Numbered from the stretch's first letter, positions 24,351 through 31,345 are shown. The stretch: 64,000 bases of DNA from Candidatus Denitrolinea symbiosum (GCA_017312345.1 BLAA01000001.1:124001-188000); one strand, 5' to 3'. Numbers and translations are program-made. The notes: a model not told the origin generated them from the sequence alone.

Positions 24351-25049
24351 TTACAAGGGCGGATAGGGAAAGGCGCGACGGTCTTCGGGAAGGAGGGGGA
24401 AGCGGCGCGTCGCGCGCAGACGTTCGGCGCGAGACTCGAGGGCGGCGACTTCGTCGGGGCTGAGGAGAGGCGTCAGGTCGGCGCGGACGGCTGAAAGTCG
24501 GGAGAGAGGCGGGAGGAGGGAATCGGGAATCGGTTCGCCAGCGAAGTCCCAGATCACCGTCCGCAATTTATCTTCAGCGTGGAAGCACAGTCCGTGGTCA
24601 ATGGCCCAGAGTTTGCGCGCCGCGTCGAAGAAGACGTGACTGCCTTTTCGGTCGGCGTTGTTGCAGAGCAGGTCGAAGAGCGCGACGGGTTTGAGCAGTT
24701 CCTTTTCTTCGTCGGTGAAGTTGAAGTAGTGGCGGCTGGGGTCGTATTCGATGTATTGCTGGAGCGAGCCCGCGCCGAAGGGACCGTCGCCGCGCAGGAC
24801 GGTGTAGGGGACGAGGCCGAAGCCCAGCGCCTCGCTGACGAGGTAGGCGGCAGTCTCGCGCAGGGCGAGGGTGTTGTCTTCGAAATCCCAGAGCGGCTGC
24901 TCGCCGCGTGTCGGCTTGTAGACGGCGGGGAGAACCTCGCCTTCGCAGCGGACGTTGACGAGGAAGGTGTAGTTCGAGCCGAGCAGGAACTGGCCTTTGA
25001 GTTCGATCTCGCCGTGTTGCAGGGCGCGCTGAAGTTGGTCTGTAGACAT
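24351..25049 (-). CDS. SCO1664 family protein (kinase-like fold, unknown function)
   Basis: 232 residues. Matches the remembered features of the SCO1664/TIGR03843 family: VLPAVYKPTRGEQPLWDF (a lysine-bearing strand like that of PI3K/HipA-type kinases), TLALRETAAYLVSEALG, VALFDLLCNNADRKGSHV with the catalytic-loop-like DLLCNNADRK, and WAIDHGLCFH with a metal-site-like Asp. This points to an atypical kinase or nucleotide-binding protein. Divergent from the attenuator-controlled GNAT genes, from which it is separated by 21 bp to the -35 box. Confidence 0.75.
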   Translation of the reverse strand: MSTDQLQRALQHGEIELKGQFLLGSNYTFLVNVRCEGEVLPAVYKPTRGEQPLWDFEDNTLALRETAAYLVSEALGFGLVPYTVLRGDGPFGAGSLQQYIEYDPSRHYFNFTDEEKELLKPVALFDLLCNNADRKGSHVFFDAARKLWAIDHGLCFHAEDKLRTVIWDFAGEPIPDSLLPPLSRLSAVRADLTPLLSPDEVAALESRAERLRATRRFPLLPEDRRAFPYPPL

Positions 25050-25070
25050 GATGAAATTTTACTGCAAACC

Positions 25071-25099
25071 TTGACGTTCCGCCGCCGCGCTGATAGACT
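25071..25099 (+). promoter_or_regulatory. Sigma-70 type promoter for the GNAT leader
   Basis: TTGACG (25071-25076), a 17-bp spacer, then TAGACT (25094-25099). This is one of the best promoter matches in the window and points to a transcript that starts near 25106 and runs through the leader ORF and both hairpins. Confidence 0.65.
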
Positions 25100-25145
25100 C
25101 GGCCTGCTTGTAAAAGCAAATCTCACGAAAGGAGGCGCACGACCC

Positions 25146-25229
25146 ATGGTGAAAACCGTTATCCGCATCAAGACCTTTAGCGCCGATTCCGGCGTTTTGC
25201 CTTGTCGTATTGCGCCTGCCCGTCGTTAG
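25146..25229 (+). CDS. 27-residue leader peptide upstream of the GNAT cluster
   Basis: ATG 25146 has GGAGG ten bases upstream (25131-25135), a strong ribosome site for such a short frame. The peptide starts MVKTVIRIKTFSADSGV and ends LPCRIAPARR before TAG. There is no run of one amino acid, so a classical amino-acid attenuator is not obvious. A 7-bp hairpin, CGCCG (25181-25185) with CGGCG (25190-25194) plus two flanking pairs, lies inside the frame and could be a pause hairpin. The arginine-rich end close to the first terminator is where a stalled ribosome would matter. Confidence 0.5.
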   Translation: MVKTVIRIKTFSADSGVLPCRIAPARR

Positions 25230-25251
25230 TCTATACGTACTCGTTTCGTCA

Positions 25252-25289
25252 ACGGCCGCGGCGCAAAAGCCCGCGGTCGTTTTGTTTTT
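25252..25289 (+). terminator. Attenuator hairpin 1
   Basis: ACGGCCGCGG (25252-25261) pairs with CCGCGGTCGT (25271-25280), one G-U pair, loop CGCAAAAGC, followed by TTTGTTTTT. It is a strong intrinsic terminator, 22 nt after the leader stop. Confidence 0.75.
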
Positions 25290-25297
25290 GCCGTCTC

Positions 25298-25338
25298 ACG
25301 GCCGCGGGTCACGCAGACCTGCGGCCGTTTTGTTTTTT
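25298..25338 (+). terminator. Attenuator hairpin 2
   Basis: ACGGCCGC (25298-25305) pairs with GCGGCCGT (25321-25328) and GGTC (25307-25310) with GACC (25316-25319), followed by TTTGTTTTTT. It starts with the same 10 bases as hairpin 1, so the two can exchange partners. The GNAT ribosome site begins at 25340, directly after it. Confidence 0.75.
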
Positions 25339-25348
25339 CGGAGGAAGA

Positions 25349-25939
25349 ATGCTCGATTTTCAAACCCAATTGCTCGAGGCAAAGGATATCCGCTTCGGTC
25401 CCATTGACCATGAAGCGCATCCCGCCGTCGAATCCAGATGGACGCACGACGCCGAATTCATGCGCCTGATGGACCTCAGTCCCGCCCGCCCGCTTTCGCC
25501 CGCGCTGGTCAAGAAGAAGTACGAGGCCATCGAAAAGCAAATGGACGAGGACAAAAACCTGTTCTACTTCACCATCCGCGCCCGCGAGGACGACCGCCTG
25601 ATCGGCAAAGCCATGATCGAGTGGATCAGTTGGAACAACGGCAACGGCTGGCTCCGGCTGGGCATCGGCGAGGCGGATTGCCGCGGCAGGGGCTACGGGA
25701 CGCAGGCGCTGTCCATGCTCTTGCGCTTCGCGTTCGCGGAGCTGAATCTCTTCCGCGTCAGCGCCGCGCTGGCCGAATACAACGAAGCCGCGCTCGGCCT
25801 CGTCCACAAATTCAGTTTCGTGGAAGAGACGCGCCGACGCGAAGGACTCTACCGCGACGACCGCCGCTGGGACCTGACCTGCCACGGACTGCTCCACTCC
25901 GAATGGGAGCAGCGGCTTGCGAAAGGAGGCGCGGCATGA
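25349..25939 (+). CDS. GNAT N-acetyltransferase (RimJ/RimL-like)
   Basis: 196 residues from ATG 25349, with GGAGG at 25340-25344; the longer open frame upstream runs through the attenuator and is not used. Acetyl-CoA-binding motif A is GIGEADCRGRGYGTQALSML (about residues 108-127), followed by FAFAELNLFRVSA and the aromatic tail typical of RimJ/RimL-type acetyltransferases. Its substrate could be a protein N-terminus, an amine or a drug. First of four consecutive GNAT genes; the stop overlaps the next start (ATGA). Confidence 0.87.
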   Translation: MLDFQTQLLEAKDIRFGPIDHEAHPAVESRWTHDAEFMRLMDLSPARPLSPALVKKKYEAIEKQMDEDKNLFYFTIRAREDDRLIGKAMIEWISWNNGNGWLRLGIGEADCRGRGYGTQALSMLLRFAFAELNLFRVSAALAEYNEAALGLVHKFSFVEETRRREGLYRDDRRWDLTCHGLLHSEWEQRLAKGGAA

Positions 25940-26493
25940 CCGACATCTTCCGAGGCGAACTCGTCCGCTTGACGAGCGAGGAACCGCAAACCGTGGCCGC
26001 CGCTTTCGCGCGCTGGGGCCGCGACAGCGAATTCAACCGCCTGCTGGATTTCGATCCCGCCCGCGCCTGGTCCGAAAAAAAATGGAAGGAGTTCCTGGAA
26101 AAGGACCTCGATCCCGACCAGAACCACAGTTACTTCTTCCACGTGCGCGAACTTGTCGAAGACAAACTCATCGGGTTTGTCGGCCTTTCTCCCATCTGGG
26201 CGCACGGAAACGCCTGGGTGGGGATCGGCTTCGGCGAACGCGATTACTGGGGCAAGGGCTACGGCACAGACGCCATGCGACTTGCCCTGCGTTTCGCGTT
26301 CATGGAACTCAACCTGCACCGCGTCACGCTCGACGTGTTCGAGTACAACCCGCGCGCCATCCGCTCGTACGAGAAGGCGGGCTTCCGCGAGGAGGGCCGC
26401 CGCCGCCAACTCCTGCTCCGCAATGGCCGCCGCTGGGACGAGATCGAGATGGGCATCCTGCGCGAGGAATGGTTGAAGTTGAATGAAAAGTGA
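25936..26493 (+). CDS. GNAT N-acetyltransferase, paralogue of the preceding gene
   Basis: 185 residues from ATG 25936, with AAAGGAGG upstream and a 4-bp overlap with the previous stop. Similar in order and length to the preceding protein: EFNRLLDFDPARAWSEKKW, then motif A GFGERDYWGKGYGTDAM (about residues 100-116) and FAFMELNLHRVTLDVFEYN. The C-terminal half ends with RRRQLLLRNGRRWDEIEMG. The shared HDAEFMRLMD/RDSEFNRLLD block in both proteins indicates a tandem duplication. Confidence 0.87.
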   Translation: MTDIFRGELVRLTSEEPQTVAAAFARWGRDSEFNRLLDFDPARAWSEKKWKEFLEKDLDPDQNHSYFFHVRELVEDKLIGFVGLSPIWAHGNAWVGIGFGERDYWGKGYGTDAMRLALRFAFMELNLHRVTLDVFEYNPRAIRSYEKAGFREEGRRRQLLLRNGRRWDEIEMGILREEWLKLNEK

Positions 26494-26514
26494 CTTTCAA
26501 GAAGGAAAAACATC

Positions 26515-27525
26515 ATGGCAACGCCAACTCTCACGGCTGAACTTCCCGCCGCGCCCGCCATCCCTGGGCTGGTCTTCCGCCGCTTCCGCGGTCCCGAAGA
26601 TTACCCGTTCATGCTGGCCGTCATCAACGGGAGCAAGGCTGCGGACAACATCGAACGCTCCGACACGCTCGAAGCGATGGTCAACAATTACTCTCACCTC
26701 GAAAACTGCGACCCGTACCGCGACATGCTGATGGCCGAAGCGGACGGGCGGATGATCGGTTACAACCGCGTCTTTTGGGAACAGCAGGAGGATGACGCCC
26801 GCCTCTACGTGGTGTTCGGCTTCCTCCTCCCCGAATGGAGGCGCAAGGGCCTCGGCTCGTCCATGCTTGCTCTCGGCGAAGCGCGCCTGCGCGAGATCGC
26901 CGCGGAGCAGGCCTACGCGGGCCCGCGCTTCTTTCAATCCTGGGCGATGGACACTGAGAAAGGAACCATCGCCTTGCTCGAAGGCGCGGGATACCAACCC
27001 GTCCGCTACGGGTTCGACATGACGCGCAGCCTCTCCGAGCCCTTCCCCGACTTCCCCATGCCCGAGGGTCTGGAAGTCCGCCCCGTGGAGGATGGACACC
27101 TGCGCGCCATCTTCGACGCGGACTCGGAATCCTTCCGCGACCACTGGGGCTACGTGGCGCCGACCGAGGCGCGCTTCGACGCCTGGCTCCACCAGCCCGA
27201 CTTCGACCCCTCGCTGTTCAAAGTGGCCTGGGACGGCGATCAGATCGCGGGCGCGGTGCAGAACTTCGTCAACAAGGAAGAGAACGAGGAGTACAACCGC
27301 AAGCGCGGCTACACCGAGGGAATCTTCGTCCGCCGCCCGTGGCGCAAGCGCGGGCTGGCGCGCTCGCTCATCGTCCAGAGCATGAAAATGTTCAAGGAAA
27401 TGGGCATGACCGAAACCGCCCTCGGCGTGGACAGCGAGAACACCAGCGGCGCGCTGCGCGTCTATCAAAGCTGCGGCTACAAACAGGTGAAGATGGGAAT
27501 CACCTTCCGCAAGCCGCTGGAATAA
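26515..27525 (+). CDS. Double-GNAT acetyltransferase
   Basis: 336 residues with two GNAT domains. Domain 1 (about 15-160) has VVFGFLLPEWRRKGLGSSML. Domain 2 (about 180-336) has GIFVRRPWRKRGLARSLIVQ with LGVDSENTSGALRVYQSCGY. The layout is like mycothiol-synthase-type tandem GNAT proteins, but a mycothiol role is not implied. It starts 21 bp after the previous gene with AAGGA upstream, so it belongs to the same transcription unit as the attenuator. Confidence 0.85.
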   Translation: MATPTLTAELPAAPAIPGLVFRRFRGPEDYPFMLAVINGSKAADNIERSDTLEAMVNNYSHLENCDPYRDMLMAEADGRMIGYNRVFWEQQEDDARLYVVFGFLLPEWRRKGLGSSMLALGEARLREIAAEQAYAGPRFFQSWAMDTEKGTIALLEGAGYQPVRYGFDMTRSLSEPFPDFPMPEGLEVRPVEDGHLRAIFDADSESFRDHWGYVAPTEARFDAWLHQPDFDPSLFKVAWDGDQIAGAVQNFVNKEENEEYNRKRGYTEGIFVRRPWRKRGLARSLIVQSMKMFKEMGMTETALGVDSENTSGALRVYQSCGYKQVKMGITFRKPLE

Positions 27526-27551
27526 CCCATTCCGTGATCACCGCCCCGCGC

Positions 27552-28050
27552 GGGGCGAATCCACGTATTCGCCCCGCGCGTTCGCCCATGTGTTCCCCCG
27601 CGCGTTCACCCGCGCGTTCACCCGCGCGTTCACCCCGCGCGTTCACCCACCAATTCGCATGGGCGAACCTGCGTGTTCGCCCGCGCGTTCACCCGCGCGT
27701 TCACCCGCGCGTTCACCCGCGCGTTCGCCCGCGCGTTCGCCCCACGCGTTCGCCCCGCGCGTTCGCCCCGCGCGTTCGCCCCACGCGTTCGCCCCGCGCG
27801 TTCGCCCCGCGCGTTCACCCATGTGTTCCCCCGCGCGTTTACCCCGCGCGTTCGCCCGCGCGGTCACCCACCAATTCGTAGGGGCGAACCTGCGTGTTCG
27901 CCCAGGGCAAACACATACCCAGGGCAAACACATACCCAGGGCAGACACATACCCAGGGCAGACACATACCCAGGGCAGACACATACCCAGGCCAGACACA
28001 TACCCAGGGCAAACACATACCCAGGGCAGACACATAGGTCTGCCCCTACG
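27552..28050. repeat. Covarying hairpin repeat, cluster 4 (long array)
   Basis: It begins with hairpin GGGGCGAAT-CCACGT-ATTCGCCCC (27552-27575). GCGCGTTCACCC and GCGTTCGCCCC half-units then run to about 27860, with a full GGGCGAAC-CTGCGT-GTTCGCCC hairpin at 27661-27682 and another at about 27880-27903. Next come eight 17-bp units CCCAGGGCARACACATA (27901-28036), closed by GGTCTGCCCCTACG. Long open frames through it are low-complexity repeat translation. Confidence 0.88.
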
Positions 28051-28075
28051 ATATGATGATAGAAATGATGACACC

Positions 28076-29080
28076 ATGACCAACAACCAACCCATTCTCG
28101 CCTCCGGGCTTCGCCTTCGCCGCCCGCGCATAACGGACGCGGAGGCAGTGGCCGCGCTCACCTACGCGGTCTGCGCGGCAGACGGCGACGCGACCGTGGC
28201 CGCTTCCGCTGAAGAGATTCATCATCTCTGGCAGGACCCTGGCTTCGACCTCGCGGCCGACGCGTGGGTGATAGAAGCCGCCGACGGAAAAATCGTCGGC
28301 TACGAGGAACTCTACAACCGGCACGGCTTCGCCGCCTTCGAAGGCGACGGCTACGTCCACCCCGATTTCCCCAACCAGGGCATCGGCACGGCCCTCCTGC
28401 GCGCAATGGAACAGCGCGCCCGCGAATTGGCCCCTCAAGCCGAGCCGGACCTGCAGGTCTACCTCCGCAACGGATTTGGAACGAAGGACCAGCGCGCCGT
28501 TGAACTGCATCAAAACGAGGGCTACGCGCCGGTCCGCTACACATGGCGGATGGAGATTAGGCTCGACGAGCCGCCTCCCGCGCCGGCCTGGACTGCGGGC
28601 GTGGAACTGCGTCCCTACGACCCGGACGGGCAGGGACGCGTCTTACACGCCGCCTCGGAGGAAACCTTCAAAGACCACTGGGGGAGCGTCCCCATTTCTT
28701 ATGAGACCTGGCAGGAGAAAACCGTCCGCCGTCCGGGATTCGATCCCAGCCTGTACTTCGTCGCCTGGGACGGAGACCAGATCGCGGGGATGTCGCTCTG
28801 CCGCCTCAAACCCGACGGGATGGGCTGGGTCGGCACGCTGGGCGTCCGCCGCCCGTGGCGCAAGCGCGGACTGGGTCAGGCGCTGCTCCTCCACTCGTTT
28901 GGCGAGTTCCACCGCCGCGGCATCCACACCGTCGGCCTGGGCGTGGACGCCGGGAGTCTGACCGGCGCGACCCGTCTTTATCAGCGCGTCGGGATGGAGG
29001 TGGCGCATGAGTACGTTATCTACCAGAAGACGCTCCGGCCCGGCCGCGCCCCGGGATATGCGGAGAACAACGACGGCTGA
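28076..29080 (+). CDS. Double-GNAT acetyltransferase
   Basis: 334 residues from ATG 28076. The upstream open frame is repeat sequence and is rejected. Domain 1 motif A is GYVHPDFPNQGIGTALLRAM (about residues 91-110), and domain 2 has LGVRRPWRKRGLGQALLLHS with LGVDAGSLTGATRLYQRVG. The second domain closely parallels domain 2 of the gene at 26515 (ESFRDHWG versus ETFKDHWG, FDPSLF/FDPSLY, WDGDQIAG), so the two genes are paralogues now separated by the repeat array. There is no clear ribosome site before the ATG. Confidence 0.83.
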   Translation: MTNNQPILASGLRLRRPRITDAEAVAALTYAVCAADGDATVAASAEEIHHLWQDPGFDLAADAWVIEAADGKIVGYEELYNRHGFAAFEGDGYVHPDFPNQGIGTALLRAMEQRARELAPQAEPDLQVYLRNGFGTKDQRAVELHQNEGYAPVRYTWRMEIRLDEPPPAPAWTAGVELRPYDPDGQGRVLHAASEETFKDHWGSVPISYETWQEKTVRRPGFDPSLYFVAWDGDQIAGMSLCRLKPDGMGWVGTLGVRRPWRKRGLGQALLLHSFGEFHRRGIHTVGLGVDAGSLTGATRLYQRVGMEVAHEYVIYQKTLRPGRAPGYAENNDG

Positions 29081-29163
29081 AAGACAATCCGCCCCGGCTG
29101 GGAAATCACGGGAAATCAGGTAGAATTAGGCCAGCGCGCTCTTCCTCCACGAAAGGAGACCCA

Positions 29164-29802
29164 ATGAACCTGCGTTGCACTTACTGTCAGACCCCCTTTA
29201 CCATCGGACGGCTCGAAAAACTGGCCGCTCTCCAACGGATGCAGGCTGAACACCTGCACCATTACGACGCCTTCTGCCCGCGCTGCCGGCGCGCCAACTC
29301 CGTCTCGCGGCAGCGGCTGGAGATGTTCACCCCCGGCTGGCAGGAGGGATTAAAGACCCTGGAACAGGAAGCCGCCCGCCTCGAAAAGGAACGGACGGCC
29401 TCCGCCTCCGCCCCGGCCGAAGCGCAGCCCGCCTCCGCCGCCCCCGCGCCGGTCCGCGAGGCTCACAGCCGGCGCCACCGCCCATCGACTCTCGCGCCGG
29501 CCGCAATCAAGGCGGAATCGGCCCCGAAGGAGTCCCCGAAGGTCAAGGCTGAGGCAAAAGCGTCCCCGACGAAGGCGAAACCGGCCGCGAAATCCAAACC
29601 TGCGGCGAAAAAACCGGCTGCGAAGCCGTCCGCCGCCAAAGCGGAGAAGAAGCCCGCCGCGAAGCCGTCCGCCGCCAAAGCGGAGAAGAAGCCGGCCGCG
29701 AAGCCGGCCGCCGCCAAAGCGGAGAAGAAGCCCGCCGCGAAGCCGTCCGCCGCCAAATCAGCGAAGAAATCCGCCGCGAAAAAGACCGTCAAGAAAAAAT
29801 AG
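29164..29802 (+). CDS. Zinc-ribbon protein with histone-H1-like basic tail
   Basis: 212 residues. The N-terminal 55 residues form a zinc ribbon (CTYCQTPF ... FCPRCRRAN, two CxxC pairs). A short helix follows, and from about residue 120 the protein is a Lys/Ala/Pro-rich tail with a 13-residue repeat (KPSAAKAEKKPAA type, three to four copies, encoded by 39-bp DNA repeats at about 29620-29760). Such tails bind nucleic acids non-specifically, as in bacterial H1-like proteins. A ribosome site GAAAGGAG precedes the ATG. The role is inferred to be DNA or RNA binding. Confidence 0.7.
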   Translation: MNLRCTYCQTPFTIGRLEKLAALQRMQAEHLHHYDAFCPRCRRANSVSRQRLEMFTPGWQEGLKTLEQEAARLEKERTASASAPAEAQPASAAPAPVREAHSRRHRPSTLAPAAIKAESAPKESPKVKAEAKASPTKAKPAAKSKPAAKKPAAKPSAAKAEKKPAAKPSAAKAEKKPAAKPAAAKAEKKPAAKPSAAKSAKKSAAKKTVKKK

Positions 29803-29804
29803 AC

Positions 29805-29833
29805 GCGACAGCGTTTCAAAAATCGAATATACT
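29805..29833 (+). promoter_or_regulatory. Weak promoter upstream of second zinc-ribbon gene
   Basis: GCGACA (29805-29810), a 17-bp gap and TATACT (29828-29833). The -10 is good and the -35 poor. AAGGAG lies before the ATG at 29867. Confidence 0.35.
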
Positions 29834-29866
29834 TGAGCCATCACCATCATTTCAAGGAGTAATCAA

Positions 29867-30175
29867 ATGGATATCACTTGTTGGAATTGCAAAACCGTCG
29901 CCAAATTGGACAAGGCCGCCGTTGAGGCCGCCATCGCTCAAATGGACACGACCAAACTGGGGTTCTACGACGTGGCCTGCGCTTCGTGCGGTAAATCGAA
30001 CCGCACCACCCGCGCCGTGTTCGAAGCCGCGTTGAAAGACCTCATGACGCCGGTATTGACCAAGCGCGAGATCAACGAGCAGGCCAAGAAGGCCCGGGCC
30101 GCGAAAGAAGAGGCGCAGAAAGAGAAGGCCGCCATCAAGGAAGCGGTTCGGAAGAAAGCCGGGAAGAAGGGATAA
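29867..30175 (+). CDS. Small zinc-ribbon protein with basic helical tail
   Basis: 102 residues. An N-terminal CWNCKT and a later CASCGKSN make a four-cysteine ribbon like that of the previous protein, with VAKLDKAAVEAAIAQMDTTK between them. The last 40 residues are Lys/Ala/Glu rich (AKKARAAKEEAQKEKAAIKE), probably one long helix. It is a short paralogue of the gene at 29164 in the same direction. The function is unknown; nucleic-acid binding is plausible. Confidence 0.7.
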   Translation: MDITCWNCKTVAKLDKAAVEAAIAQMDTTKLGFYDVACASCGKSNRTTRAVFEAALKDLMTPVLTKREINEQAKKARAAKEEAQKEKAAIKEAVRKKAGKKG

Positions 30176-30177
30176 TC

Positions 30178-30792
30178 ATTTCCGCTTCAGTCAAAACGCC
30201 CCGCGCCGTCTTTTTTGACCTTGGCGGGGTCATCGTCCGCACTGAATTTCAGTCGCCGCGCCAGCGCCTGGCTGAACGGCTCGGCATGGAATATGAAGAC
30301 CTCGTGCGGCTGGTTTTCGAAAGCGAGACCAGCCGCACGGCTTCGCTTGGCGACATCACGGAAGAGGCTCACTGGAAGGCGCTTGCGCGCCGCCTCAATC
30401 GTCCGCGTGAGGCGAACGCGCTCCGCGACGAGTTCTTCGCGGGCGATGTGGCGGACCACGTCCTAATTGACTTCATCCGCTCGCTGCGGCCGCGCTGGAA
30501 GACCGGGCTGATCTCCAACGCCTGGTCAGGAATGCGTGCCTACATCGCCGGGAAAAAATTCGACGACGCCTTCGACCATCTTGTCATCTCAGCCGAAGTG
30601 GGGATGGTGAAACCGCAGGCAGGCATCTACCTCCACGCGCTGGAGCAACTCGACGTGCAACCGGGCGAGGCGATCTTCGTGGATGATTTCATCGAAAACG
30701 TGGAGGGCGCGCGGGCGGTCGGGATGTCCGCGATCCATTTCAAGGATACGCGGCAGGCCATTCGAGAAATTGAAGAATGGCTGGCCGCCTGA
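30178..30792 (+). CDS. HAD-superfamily hydrolase (subfamily IA), non-canonical start
   Basis: About 204 residues. The protein begins around SASVKTPRAVFFDLGGVIV; motif I (FFDLGGV) must be included for activity, yet between the previous stop (30175) and motif I there is no ATG, GTG or TTG in frame. ATT at 30178, six bases after AAGAAGGG, is the most likely start; ATG 30286 would cut off motif I. Later motifs are present: TGLISNAWSG, VGMVKPQAGIYLHAL and AIFVDDFIENVEGARAVGM. A phosphatase of unknown substrate. Confidence 0.75.
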   Translation: MSASVKTPRAVFFDLGGVIVRTEFQSPRQRLAERLGMEYEDLVRLVFESETSRTASLGDITEEAHWKALARRLNRPREANALRDEFFAGDVADHVLIDFIRSLRPRWKTGLISNAWSGMRAYIAGKKFDDAFDHLVISAEVGMVKPQAGIYLHALEQLDVQPGEAIFVDDFIENVEGARAVGMSAIHFKDTRQAIREIEEWLAA

Positions 30793-30824
30793 CGGCAGGA
30801 CGCGGCATCAACCGCAAAATGAAG

Positions 30825-30854
30825 GACGGACGCTTTCACAGCGTCCGTCTTTTT
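30825..30854 (+). terminator. Intrinsic terminator of the HAD gene
   Basis: GACGGACGCT (30825-30834) pairs perfectly with AGCGTCCGTC (30840-30849), loop TTCAC, then TTTTT. Confidence 0.85.
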
Positions 30855-30916
30855 GCGCGAAGTCAAAGCGACGTCCTCTAACGTTGTCCTTGCGCTAGAG
30901 AGCGCAGACTATTTTT

Positions 30917-31077
30917 CGTGGTTCTTCCGTTTTTGACGGGAAATTTCCTTTTAACACGAAGGGTCACGAAGTCTACAAAGGAAAATCTTAGAAAATAGGC
31001 ACGACTTCACCCTTTGAGCGCCTTTGCGCTCCTTTGTGTTTGGCTTTTTCCCGTTAATTGCAGGAGAGCCTTTTTCA
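30917..31077. repeat. Degenerate intergenic repeat, copy B
   Basis: The same ordered blocks as 2129-2238 (GGTTCTTCCGTTT, AACACGAAGG, ACGAAG, AAGGAAAATC, GAGCGCCTTTG, TTCCCGTTAATTG, GAGCC), with extra material between. It lies between the HAD terminator and the Met-type tRNA. No gene is seen here. Confidence 0.5.
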
Positions 31078-31087
31078 TAAAACAAGG

Positions 31088-31160
31088 TGGGCCCGGTTGG
31101 ATTCGAACCAACGACCAAGCGATTATGAGTCGCCTGCGCTAACCACTGCGCCACGAGCCC
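31088..31160 (-). tRNA. tRNA with CAU anticodon (Met, elongator-type)
   Basis: 73 nt. Acceptor GGGCTCG pairs with CGGGCCC at the 3' end, discriminator A, T-arm GTTGGTTCGAATCCAAC. The anticodon stem GGCGA/TCGCT encloses CTCATAA, giving anticodon CAU. A CAU tRNA can be initiator Met, elongator Met or Ile2; the fully paired first acceptor position argues against initiator. CCA is not encoded. Confidence 0.85.
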
Positions 31161-31172
31161 GCTATAAGTAAT

Positions 31173-31230
31173 CAGTGTTCAGTTTTCAGTTATCAGTGAC
31201 TGGCAACTGAATACTGATTACTGAACACTG
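31173..31230. repeat. Inverted-repeat spacer, CAGTGTTCAG type
   Basis: CAGTGTTCAG (31173-31182) is inverted at 31221-31230, with internal CAGTTTTCAGTTATCAGT-like units. It fills the gap between the two tRNA genes. The same ends bound a spacer at 46487-46537. Confidence 0.65.
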
Positions 31231-31237
31231 GCAGAGG

Positions 31238-31309
31238 AGCGGGAGACGGGATTCGAACCCGCGAATATCAGCTTGGAAGGCTGATGCCTTACCGCTTGGC
31301 GACTCCCGC
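31238..31309 (-). tRNA. tRNA-Gly (UCC)
   Basis: 72 nt. Acceptor GCGGGAG pairs with CTCCCGC; discriminator U. Anticodon loop CTTCCAA in stem CAGC/GCTG gives anticodon UCC. T-arm is GCGGGTTCGAATCCCGT. CCA is not encoded. Confidence 0.9.
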
Positions 31310-31316
31310 GCGGCCA

Positions 31317-31345
31317 TCATTTTACCATAACTGGTCTGTTATAAT
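31317..31345 (+). promoter_or_regulatory. secA promoter
   Basis: TATAAT at 31340-31345 is a perfect -10 box; the -35 position (ATCATT at 31317) is poor. An AAAGG ribosome site precedes the ATG at 31366. Confidence 0.5.

Noticed and set aside
25202-25348. N-terminal extension of the first GNAT protein to 25202
   Set aside because: It would be translated through both terminators; the ATG at 25349 has a strong ribosome site and the family start.
27901-28036. Eight 17-bp units considered as a CRISPR array
   Set aside because: Units are directly tandem with no unique spacers, and no cas genes are present.
27590-28075. Long open frames in several phases through the GC-rich array before the last GNAT gene
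   Set aside because: They translate only the 12-17-bp repeat units (Pro/Arg/Ser/Ala low complexity) and exist in several frames at once; the GNAT gene is taken from ATG 28076.
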